Assembly (NCBI RefSeq): GCF_000378445.1
Contig: NZ_KB899700.1
Span: 62,001-126,000, forward strand
From: Deinococcus aquatilis DSM 23025
GTDB taxonomy: Bacteria; Deinococcota; Deinococci; Deinococcales; Deinococcaceae
Reading direction: 5' to 3'
DNA length: 64,000 nt
A program made the translations under genes and the position numbers. Below the pieces are notes generated by a model. That model was not told where the DNA came from. It ran no database searches and worked only from the letters and a program-made list of their open reading frames with translations. Shown here piece after piece: positions 44,201 to 52,000 of the stretch (position 1 is its first letter; every line of letters begins with the position of its first letter).

Positions 44201-45235
44201 TCGGGCGTGTTTACGCTGATCGCCACCAACTCTTCGGGTCAGCAGGACACCGTATCGGCGGGCGTGAACGTGCTGGAACCAACCCCGATCGTGATCACGC
44301 CGCCGCCCACGCCTGATCCTGTAGTGGTGCCTGATCCTGTACCAGAACAGACCCAGGACCCGACGCCTGCTGTCGTGGCGACGCCGACCCCGACGCCCAC
44401 TCCCCCCTCAACACCGGCGCCGACCCCGGCAGCCCGTCCTTCTGTGACTGCCCGTGCCGCGCCGCCTGTGCCGCGCCCCACCATCACCTTTCCCGCGCCT
44501 GCCAAAATTCTGGCCTTCCGGGTAGACAAGCCGCAGATCACCGGAGCGCAGCCGGTCACGCTGAGCTGGCAGGTACAGGGCGTGAACACGGTGCGGATTC
44601 AGCCCCTGATCGGGCCACTGGCGGGCCGACGCTTTCCGGCCACGGGCCGCGTGGTGCTGCAAGTGGCTGCCGATACCGCCTATACGCTGGTGGTGGGCGA
44701 AGGCGAGCGCCCGCTGAAAGCCACCGCCAAGGTGAATTTCACGGCCCCGCGTGTGGTGGCTGCGGCTCCCCCGCCCCGGCCGACGACACCGCCACCCACA
44801 ACGGCCACCCCGACTCCGGCCCCCACCACCGCCGTCCCATCCCGGCCCACCGTGGCGCCGCGTCCCACGCCTGCGACGCGTCCGGCGGCCACCCCTGCTC
44901 CCACCGCCCCACACGAACTCGACGGGCAGTGGCAACACAGCTTCGGCAGCATGGTTCTGAAGGTCAACCGCACCCGCGTCACCGGAACCTTCAATTTTGG
45001 CGAGCGGCGCGACGGCGTGCGCGGCACCATCACCGGATCGGTGTTCGGCAGCCCCGGCAGCTATACCGTCAATGCCCGCGTGACCGTGCCTGACGGGGAA
45101 GCCAACAATATTTCCTTTGTGGTTCGTTTCAGTTCCGATTCCAAGTCGTTTGCAGGCCCTTACAGTGAGCGTCAGCAGAGCGAGCGTTGGTGTGGCTGGC
45201 GTCCCAACACGCCCAAACCGCAGGATTGCCGGTAA
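41222..45235 (+). CDS. Kinase-like/FHA/membrane/Ig-repeat protein, probable pseudokinase
   Basis: 1337 residues from ATG 41222 (ATGA overlap). A longer frame from 40934 only reads through the previous gene. Domains: Ser/Thr kinase fold (about 8-280); FHA (about 317-395, IGRGPGND then SRHHLSLEF); beta-rich linker; one membrane helix (about 676-698, PLIPLWLLPVLLVLLGLLGW); four Ig-like modules (about 703-1020); Pro-rich linker; a fifth module (about 1095-1175); another Pro/Thr-rich stretch; a C-terminal beta domain (about 1232-1337). In the kinase the glycine loop and DFG (163-165) are kept, but the beta-3 lysine is Arg39 (YAVRVL) and the HRD aspartate is Asn137 (HGNLKPEN). Catalysis is therefore doubtful. 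The layout suits a membrane anchor or receptor that ties the injection machine to the envelope. Confidence 0.88.
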   Translation: MTTSRIMAQYQLLRSLGTGWLGEVYAATDLDDGKTYAVRVLADTNKAQAHLLIQLEGLLSKVMSLSHAHILPAEPPSERDNRVFYRMVLAERGSLRQLLQFQSRAQEPADLLVALDLLRQAASGLAYAHQMGLMHGNLKPENLLLQPGKALLGRGGYTLQLSDFGLADLRSASYGTHEQLGSSLTYLSPEQCRGVQGDPRSDLYALGVILYELVTGLVPFETRTAAEAFERHQYSAAVQPSRLRPGLPEDVEELILTCLAKRPEDRPASAAALEQSLQAIINRMLPSGPEPTVVLPPLAQMPQKPQVVPPTDRSPHPRLLIYGEDRQLLRHEVLPNPTATIGRGPGNDVVLDHAGISRHHLSLEFRPGQVLATDLNATNPSVMDTVPLPAMTPATWPYGELLYVRPYWLYLHAPYTVAAQPRIVVNPSVLELTLTPGVPSALPLVLANTGRTVDHFRLSVEGVPEHWIQNAHFEVQLNPGTQGPATLHILVPRTPDALAGEYTATVVARSRENPQEMGRAEMRWTVLPYFETQATLTPGLRRVWFRTRYDLSVTNGGNTPLVYSPTIADDEDAVRLLPRWQEVFAMPTSGNLSNIVNLRAVLSGIWMRLREGIGKIRVDNFVANVHTDPGQGMGQPMKVRVPIRWIGTTTHRNLKVLINADRHDPVPVLARLQHNPLIPLWLLPVLLVLLGLLGWWVTRPPEITAFALKGNAPLTGQAFVLNWDTSGARSVRLLPSDAGKNAALKGTGQLGLPGITQASTYTLVARGWLRESRRELTVTPKLRAAEIKVFTVSPASGKIGKPITVAWEVTNVDRVQLEPFGTVAAKGKQSFTLTKDVTVRLQADSGGGPVSRSTDVTVLPPSVAQFDLSAQTLTAGQTATLRWNVLNATNVTIDPIGPVPPQGSVPVSPTQNTSYVLRASNGLEDVQATAALTISARPPKITGFSVSPDTVSVGGNVTVTWSTSDAQTVQLTTASGTQSLPTNGSLPVSAPGQSGVFTLIATNSSGQQDTVSAGVNVLEPTPIVITPPPTPDPVVVPDPVPEQTQDPTPAVVATPTPTPTPPSTPAPTPAARPSVTARAAPPVPRPTITFPAPAKILAFRVDKPQITGAQPVTLSWQVQGVNTVRIQPLIGPLAGRRFPATGRVVLQVAADTAYTLVVGEGERPLKATAKVNFTAPRVVAAAPPPRPTTPPPTTATPTPAPTTAVPSRPTVAPRPTPATRPAATPAPTAPHELDGQWQHSFGSMVLKVNRTRVTGTFNFGERRDGVRGTITGSVFGSPGSYTVNARVTVPDGEANNISFVVRFSSDSKSFAGPYSERQQSERWCGWRPNTPKPQDCR

Positions 45236-45374
45236 ACCGGGGCGACACGGGTGGGCTGTGGGAAGACACGGATTCAGAGGTCAATTCTTCGGCCAGCACG
45301 ATTTTTCTCCGGTTCATGACTGACCACGCCCACCTTCCACTTTCCGAACTTCGTAGGCCGCAGGAGGTTTCCCC

Positions 45375-45959
45375 ATGTCCGACGGACAGCTCGCCAAAGC
45401 CCAGATCATCCGCCTCGAACCCACCCGTGAAGTGATTCCCTGCATGTTCAATCCCAAGGAATACACCATCACCAAGAACGTGAACTGGGGCCAGGCCGAC
45501 AACAGCACCAAGGACGCCTCCGACCTCACCTTCGGCGGCGGCAACACCAGCAACATGGCGCTGGAACTGTTTTTCGACACCTACTACGACCGCCCCTCGG
45601 AAACGGTGGTGGAGGATGTCCGCAAGTACACCGACAAAATCTGGAACCTGACCTATATCGACGACCGGCTGCGCGACCCCAAGACCAAAAAAGGCCGTCC
45701 GCCCACCGTGCTGTTCGTCTGGGGCAAAACGTGGCTGTTCGAGGCCGTGATCGAGAGTATGGAGCAGCAATTTACGCTGTTCATGCCCAACGGCATGCCC
45801 GTGCGGGCCGTGGTGAAGTTGCAGCTCAAGCAGGCCGATAACGGCAAACTCAAGCCCGGCGGGAGCGCCGATACCTATCAGATCAGCGAACAGTACCGCA
45901 GCGCGGCGCGGGCCAGCCGGGGAGGGCTGGACCTCCGCAAGAACAGGAACGACACATGA
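45375..45959 (+). CDS. CIS tube/LysM-type connector protein (Pvc7-like)
   Basis: 194 residues with AGGAGG upstream. The N-terminal domain is the eCIS tube-protein type: CMFNPKEYTITKNVNWGQ, NMALELFFDTYYDRPSETVV and PPTVLFVWGKTWLFEAVIES. The end (SADTYQISEQYRSAARA) is a short form of the region where a LysM module follows in longer relatives. It joins tube or hub to baseplate. It overlaps the spike gene by ATGA. Confidence 0.9.
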   Translation: MSDGQLAKAQIIRLEPTREVIPCMFNPKEYTITKNVNWGQADNSTKDASDLTFGGGNTSNMALELFFDTYYDRPSETVVEDVRKYTDKIWNLTYIDDRLRDPKTKKGRPPTVLFVWGKTWLFEAVIESMEQQFTLFMPNGMPVRAVVKLQLKQADNGKLKPGGSADTYQISEQYRSAARASRGGLDLRKNRNDT

Positions 45960-47641
45960 CCGCCAGCTCGCCCTCCTCCGGCGCTCAGGTGCCCAGCAGC
46001 GTGCGCGGCGCGGTGGCGCAGCTGTACCTGACGCTGGACGGTCAGACCCCGCCGCCCGAACTGATGCAGGCCCTTCAGGAAGTGGTGGTGGACAGCAGCC
46101 TGACCCTGCCCGACAGCGCCACCGTGACCTTTCGGGACGCCAGCATCGACCTGATCGACAGTGACCGCCTGAAACTGGGAGCCAGGCTGGAGGTGACGGC
46201 GGCGGTGCAGCGCGGCGGCGAGCAGGAAGCCATTTTCCGGGGCGAAATCGTGGAGGTGGAGCCGCAATTTGAGGGCCACACCCAGACCCTGACCGTGCGG
46301 GCCTTCGACCGCCTGCACCGACTGGCACGCGGCAACCAGACCCGCTCCTTTCAGAATGTGACCGATATGGACCTGGTCCGCAAAATCGCCTCCGAACTGG
46401 GCCTCAAGGCCGAGGTGGGCGAGGCGCGGGCGGTGCACGACTACGTGCTGCAACACAACCAGTCCAATCTGGCCTTCCTGCGGCAGCGGGCGGCGCGGCT
46501 GGGGTTCGTGCTGTATGTGGAAGGCGACACCCTGCACTGCCACGCTCCCAAAGGTGAGGGCACCCTGGAACTGCGCTGGCGCGAGAACCTGAGTGCTTTT
46601 TTGCCGCGCCTGAGCAGCCTTGACCAGACCAGCCGGACCACCGTGCGCGGCTGGGATCCGCAGAAAAAGCAGGCGGTGGTGGCGCAGGCCGAGCGCGGGC
46701 AGGGGAAAGCGCAGGTGCAGGACCCGACCCGCAGCGAGCAGGTCAGCCAGAATGCCTTCAATCTGCCCGCCCCCGAAACCCAGAGCGGGACGGTGGTGCG
46801 CCAGCAAGGCTACGCCGACGCTCTGGCACAGGCCAGCCGCAACCGCCGCGCCGAGGGACTGGTGGAGGCCACCGGAACCTGCGGAGGCACGCCGCGTCTG
46901 ACGGCCGGAACCACCATCAAGATCACGGGCGTGGGCACGCGCTTTGAGGGCGAATACGTGACCTCCAGCGTGCGCCACCGCTACCGCACCCAGCAGGGCT
47001 ACGTGACCGAATTCAGCATTTCTGGCGGGCGGGAAGAGGGCGTGGCGGCAATGCTGGGCGGCCCGGCGGCGGCGTCCGGGGCAGCGGGCGGCGGCAGTGC
47101 GGGCAGCGGCCAGACCGGATTCATGATCGGCATCGTGACCAACAACGACGACCCGCAGGGACAGGGCCGCGTGAAGGTCAAATTCCCGGCCCTGACCGAG
47201 AAGGATGAGAGCGACTGGGCGCGGGTGGTCAGTGTGGGCGGCGGCCCCACGCGGGGGGTGATGTTCACGCCCGAGGTGAACGACGAGGTGCTGGTGGGCT
47301 TCGAGCAGGGCGACATCCACTTTCCCTACGTGCTGGGCGGCCTCTGGAACGGCAGCGACGCCCCGCCCAAAGCCAAGGCGGAGGTCGTGAAGAGCGGGCG
47401 CGTGACCAAACGCATCATCCGTTCCCGGCTGGGCCACGAAATCATTCTGGACGACAGCGACAGCAGCCCCAGCATTCTGATCAAAGACAAGAGTGGCAAT
47501 GAGGTCTTGCTGGATTCCAAGGCCAACCTCATCAAGGTGAGCAGCAAAGGCCGGGTCGAAATTCGCGCCCAGAGTGGCGTGCTGATCGATGGCGGCGGCG
47601 GCAACGTGGACGTGAAGGGCACACTGATCAACCTGAACTGA
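45956..47641 (+). CDS. VgrG-like spike/hub protein (Pvc8-like)
   Basis: 561 residues, gp27-gp5-like. Residues about 15-350 form the hub domains (phage late control D type; VRAFDRLHRLARGNQTRSFQ, VLQHNQSNLAFLRQRAARLG). About 385-470 is the gp5 OB-fold (IGIVTNNDDPQGQGRVKVKF, NDEVLVGFEQGDIHFPYVLG). The end is a beta-helical spike with repeating short strands (SNEVLLDSKANLIKVSS-type, then IDGGGGNVDVKGTLINL). There is no fused effector. The PAAR protein at 25395-25652 would cap it. Confidence 0.93.
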   Translation: MTASSPSSGAQVPSSVRGAVAQLYLTLDGQTPPPELMQALQEVVVDSSLTLPDSATVTFRDASIDLIDSDRLKLGARLEVTAAVQRGGEQEAIFRGEIVEVEPQFEGHTQTLTVRAFDRLHRLARGNQTRSFQNVTDMDLVRKIASELGLKAEVGEARAVHDYVLQHNQSNLAFLRQRAARLGFVLYVEGDTLHCHAPKGEGTLELRWRENLSAFLPRLSSLDQTSRTTVRGWDPQKKQAVVAQAERGQGKAQVQDPTRSEQVSQNAFNLPAPETQSGTVVRQQGYADALAQASRNRRAEGLVEATGTCGGTPRLTAGTTIKITGVGTRFEGEYVTSSVRHRYRTQQGYVTEFSISGGREEGVAAMLGGPAAASGAAGGGSAGSGQTGFMIGIVTNNDDPQGQGRVKVKFPALTEKDESDWARVVSVGGGPTRGVMFTPEVNDEVLVGFEQGDIHFPYVLGGLWNGSDAPPKAKAEVVKSGRVTKRIIRSRLGHEIILDDSDSSPSILIKDKSGNEVLLDSKANLIKVSSKGRVEIRAQSGVLIDGGGGNVDVKGTLINLN

Positions 47642-47651
47642 GTAGGTCGCC

Positions 47652-47764
47652 GTTCATCTTTAGATGAACCGAGCAGAGCGAGTACCGAAGAAAGTATGTC
47701 GTCGTGGGAATGGAGCTTTATCCCGCCCTTTGGGATCAAGCGGAATGTTAGCGACGACGTACTT
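47652..47764 (+). other. Structured intergenic element with nested inverted repeats
   Basis: A first hairpin, GTTCATC-4-GATGAAC, spans 47652-47669. Then AAGTATGTCGTCG (47692-47704) pairs with CGACGACGTACTT (47752-47764) at 12 of 13 positions. Inside it GCTTTATCCC pairs with GGGATCAAGC at 9 of 10 positions around a seven-base loop. The two arms are separated by symmetric ten-base internal segments that both contain GGAATG. It may be a structured leader RNA, a processing site or a small dispersed repeat. It lies in the 240-base gap after the spike gene. Confidence 0.5.
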
Positions 47765-47881
47765 AGAGAGGAGCGTGGTCAGTGGTGTGTGGGCAAGGCA
47801 AAAGGCGTGGTGACGGATGAATCCAGGTTTAAATCGAGCGATAGACACGCTGTCACCCGTGCGGCGCAAGGAGATGATCCC

Positions 47882-48547
47882 ATGAGCAATCCAGCCAGTC
47901 TCACTGCTCCTGTCCTGCTGACCGACCCCCTCAGCGGCGCGGTGTTCCAGTGGCCCACCCGCCCCAGTGAAGTGCCTCCCAGCGGCGCGGCAGACCTGCA
48001 AGAAGTTCTGGACCTCTGGGGTCAGGTGTACCGCCTGCCCGCCTCGGCGCTGGCCCCCTACCGCCTGAGCACTGCCGAGGCCGAAGCCGCCGCCGCCCAA
48101 CTGCTGGGCGACCCGGATTATCTGGCCCATCTGGTACGGGAACTGAACGTGGACGATCTGGGCGATCTGCTCAGTGCCCGCACGCCTGAAACATTTGCGG
48201 CGGCATTGGGAGCAGATCAGGAGAATCTGGCGGCGGCAGAGGCCCGCCTGAGTGCGCTGGAAGTCCGCCTGGCACAGGCTCAGGACGCTCTGGCGGCAGC
48301 ACCAGCCCCGGTTCAGACCGGTCTCCCCTCCTCGCCCACCGACCCGAAACAGCATCCGGCCATGCTGGCACTTCTCAGCCTCCTGAGCCGGGTCTCGCCG
48401 CAGTGGATTCAGGGCACGCTGGCAGGCCAGATCCCGGCTCCAGTCGCGCCGCTGGCTGTGCCGCTGCCTGCCCTGCCCAGTTTCGATTACGCGGAGCTGC
48501 TGGGCCGCCCACTGGAGATAGCACTGGAGCCAGAGCATGAAGGCTAA
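47882..48547 (+). CDS. eCIS-linked protein of unknown function
   Basis: 221 residues. The start is ATG 47882 with AAGGAGATG upstream; the longer frame from 47696 runs through the structured element. The N-terminal half has FQWPTRPSEVPPSGAADLQE and a helical region (LDLWGQVYRLPASALAPYRL). About 105-140 is an Ala/Glu/Leu coiled coil (AAAEARLSALEVRLAQAQDA), and the end is proline-rich. No family recognised. It is coupled to a small membrane protein by an 11-base overlap. Confidence 0.65.
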   Translation: MSNPASLTAPVLLTDPLSGAVFQWPTRPSEVPPSGAADLQEVLDLWGQVYRLPASALAPYRLSTAEAEAAAAQLLGDPDYLAHLVRELNVDDLGDLLSARTPETFAAALGADQENLAAAEARLSALEVRLAQAQDALAAAPAPVQTGLPSSPTDPKQHPAMLALLSLLSRVSPQWIQGTLAGQIPAPVAPLAVPLPALPSFDYAELLGRPLEIALEPEHEG

Positions 48548-49016
48548 TCTGGCGCTCTGGCTCGGCGGAGCCTGTCTGCTGGTCTTGCTGCTGGCCCTCG
48601 TCTGGATGCATCTTTCGCTCGTGCAGGACTGGCGGCGGCAACAGGCATTGGCCGGGCGCGGTGTGGTGGTCCAGGCGCGGGTACTCGAATTTTTATCGGC
48701 TCCCGGCCCACGCAGCCTGATGCCGCAGAGCAGCGTGCGCTACCAGTTGCCCGCTCCATTGGCGTTGGTGGGCACATTGCCGATTGGCGCAGAAGCCGCC
48801 CAGCAGGCCCAGCGAACAGGCCGCGTGGCCGTGCGTTATCTGCCCGACCAGTCCAACGTGCAGGCCTTGGACGGCACCGGATTACCGCTGACGTTGGGGG
48901 CCTTACTCCTGGGGCTGGACCTCTTCGCGGGTTGGGCGGCGTGGCAGGTGTGGGCTTCTGGCCGCCGTACAGGACGCCGGAACGCAGGGCAATACAGCAG
49001 TGAGGTGAGGCAATGA
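48537..49016 (+). CDS. Small membrane protein, DUF3592-like
   Basis: 159 residues with membrane segments at about 5-27 and 116-140. Between them lies a small beta domain with VVVQARVLEF, VRYQLPAPLA and RVAVRYLPDQSNVQAL, the pattern of DUF3592 proteins (a strand with Val-x-Tyr-x-Pro before the second helix). Function unknown. It overlaps both neighbours and is translated immediately before the large toxin-domain protein, so it may help bring that protein or the machine to the membrane (inference). Confidence 0.65.
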   Translation: MKANLALWLGGACLLVLLLALVWMHLSLVQDWRRQQALAGRGVVVQARVLEFLSAPGPRSLMPQSSVRYQLPAPLALVGTLPIGAEAAQQAQRTGRVAVRYLPDQSNVQALDGTGLPLTLGALLLGLDLFAGWAAWQVWASGRRTGRRNAGQYSSEVRQ

Positions 49017-52000
49017 CGGGTTGGCAAGAAGAGAAGCGGCAGGAGGAACTGAGAAAACGCCGGTTGCAGGGGGAAGGCACGCCGGGCAACGCCTCCGACC
49101 TGAACTCCCGTCCGTCTGGGACAGGTCTGCCGCAATGGGAAGAACCCGCCCCGGACGGACTGACGGGCACAGCAGACAGTGCGGCTCCACTGAGAACGGG
49201 GACAGCAACAACCTTCCTTAAAAACGGCCCGGAGGTCCCGCCCCTACCTGGTCTGCCCAGTTTCGGCAACATGGGCGAGACGCCGAGCCTGCCTGCTGGC
49301 GTCGGGACAGTGCCTACCTCTGGGCCGCTGGCCGCCCTGGTGGGGCGTCTGGCCGGGCAGTTACAGGGCCAGCGGCAGGCGCGGGCAGCGTCGGGGGCAC
49401 TGGATCAGGGCGCGGAACTGGGCACCATGAAACAACTGGCGCTGCAACTCGCCCAGCAGTACCGCAAACTGGGCACGCAGGCCACCCCCACCGACCTCGC
49501 CGCCGCGCTGAATGCCCTGCCGGATGCCAGCGACCGTCAGTTGCTGGGCCGCGCCGTCGTCGGACTGATCTCGGCCATGCGCCCCGGAGAACGGGCCGCG
49601 CTGGAACGGGCCGTGAACGACCCCGCAGCGCTGCTGGCCGAACACGCCAACCCACAACCCACTCCCCCGGTGCAGGTGAGCGCCAAAGCGGCACCAAGCG
49701 GCGTGCTGCGGCCCGCAGGCGGGAGCGAAACAGGAGGCGTAGCCGCCCCAGCAGCGTCCGGAAGCCCGGTCGTCACGGCCGTTTCGACGACGCGATCAGG
49801 TACACCGCCGACCAAACGTCCGTCCACCACGCCTCAGGGCCGCCCCACTCCGGCCAAAACCACCCCTGCACCGACCAGGAAACCAGTCACCGCAGCGCCA
49901 CGGGCCAAGACGCCCCAGAGCAAACAGGCGGCGGCACCGGCCAAAGCTCCGGCCAATAAAGCTGCTCCCAAAGACCTGAAACTGGTCCGTCTGGACGCTC
50001 TGAGCGCCAGCGGTCTGAATGTCCGGCCCACCGCCACGCTGGGCAAGGCCGCCGTGTTTGAGCCTCGTGAATGGGGCAAATTGAAGCAGGCGCGGCAGCA
50101 ACAGAAGCGCCAGCCGGAGCAGGCCGCAACCCAGTCTGAAAAACAACCCAGCAGAGCGTCCGGCAAGAAACGCGGAGCCAGCCCCGTGCCCAGCGTGACG
50201 GTGAAGGCCGCCGCCCTGAAAAAAGAGGCCGACAAGGACCGCAAGGCCAACCAGAAAGCGCTGACTGCGGCCCTGGACGCGGCGGGCAAGCAGACCGCGC
50301 AGATTGATGCGGCGCGGAGCAGCGGCGCGGCCAAGGTGCAGGGTGCGGCGCGGGCCGCAGAAGCCCGCATCGCGGCGGCGCTGAAGACGGCAGAGAGCCA
50401 GATCGCGGCGGCGGCGAGCGCGGCCACAGCGCGGGTACAGGCGGCCGCGACCCGCAGCACGGCGCAGGTCAATGCGGCGCACCGGAGCACGGTGCAGGGT
50501 ATCCGGCAGGAGGGGGCGCGGCAGAAACAGGCGGCGCAGCAGGCCCTCACCGCCCTGAAAACCCAACTCACCAGCGCCAAGACGGCCCTCGATACCCGCA
50601 CCAACGCGGAATTCAGCGCGGCAGTTTCGGGGATGAAGGCGGCGGGCAGCACGGTGGCGGGGCAGGCGACGGCACTGGGCAACAGCCGTGCCAGCCAGTA
50701 CGCCGCTGAGGCTCTGCCCAAACAGAGCGGCTGGGAAGACTTCAAAAACGGGGAGGACTATCCCAAGAACAAGCGGCAGGCCAAAGTAGACGCCGCCCGC
50801 GAGGTGGGCAAGAGCTTTGCCGAGAGCTTCAGGGAGGCGGCCAACGAACAGGCCGCCAAACTGCCGGAGTCCAAGGGAGCCGTGCTGCAAGGCAACGGGC
50901 AACTGTTGGCGCAGTACCTCGCTTCTCTGGCCCAGAGTCAGGCGGCCCTGTTTGCCCAGATGAATGCGGCCCAGCAGGCGGCAATCCGGCAGGCCGACGC
51001 CCTGAAAGCGGCGCAACTGGCCGCCATTGCCGCGCAGAAGCAGGCGGCGGTGGCCGGCATCGCCCAGACCCGCAGCAGCCTTCAGACCGGGGCACGTCAG
51101 ACCGCACGCCAGCAGCAGGGCGCGGTGAAACAGCAGGCCAGCCGCAGCGTTTCGGCCCTGAGCACGCAGGCGGCGCAGGCCAAAGCAGGGCTGACCCGTC
51201 AGATCGGAGCGGCCCGCACAACCAGTGCCCGTCATCTGGATCAGGACTCGGCCACTTTTGCCAAGGGGATGGCCGGATTTCTGGCGCACATGCGGCAGGC
51301 CGCGCAGGGAGCCAGCCGGGGAATGACGACCAGTGCGGCGGGCAGCGCGGGCAGTCTGACCCGCACGGGCACGCAGGCCGCCAGCGGTCTGACGGCGCTG
51401 GGCACGCAGGCCCGCACGGCCTGTACGGCGGCGGCCACCAGCGCCAGCACGGGCCTGACACAACTGGCGGCCCAGGCCCGGACAGCGTTCGGAACGCAGG
51501 GCAAGGCGTACAAACAGCAGAGTACGGCCATGCTCACGGGCATTCGGGCCAGTTTCAAGACCACCGGCGAGCGTTTCAAGACCGACACCAAGAAGGTCGG
51601 AGACTCCCTGAAAGGCAAGTTGGGACAGGCCATCAAGGACTTTCAGACCGCGCTGGTGGCGGCCAAAGATCAGGGCAGCGGGGGCAACAAGGCCGAAGAC
51701 CCGACCATCACCGAGAAAGCCGAAGCTGCTGCCGACGCCGTGAAGCCGCGCTGGAAAGCAGCGGTGGGGATCCTGATCGACGTCGTGGTGGCGGTGGTGG
51801 TCACGGCGGCGATGGTGGCCCTGGCTGCCACCGGCATCGGCGTGGTGGCCCTGATCGGCCTCGGCATCCTGATCGGAGCGGCCAGCGCAGTGGCCAGTCA
51901 GGGCCTCAAAGATCTGGTGGACGGCAAATTCAGCGGCTGGAAAGCCTACGGCGCGGCGGCGCTCGGCGGGGCCATCGGAGGCGCGTTCGGGGGCGTCGGC

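Noticed and set aside
45878..47437. 519-codon minus-strand frame
   Set aside because: Antisense to the spike protein gene; no motif or start signal.
24385..49016. Prophage
   Set aside because: No capsid, portal, terminase, integrase or lysis genes; AAA+ ATPase, DUF4255 and DUF4157 proteins point to an eCIS.
24385..49016. Type VI secretion system
   Set aside because: No TssJ/L/M membrane complex, ClpV or TssB/C pair; one phage-like sheath gene and gp19-type tubes instead.
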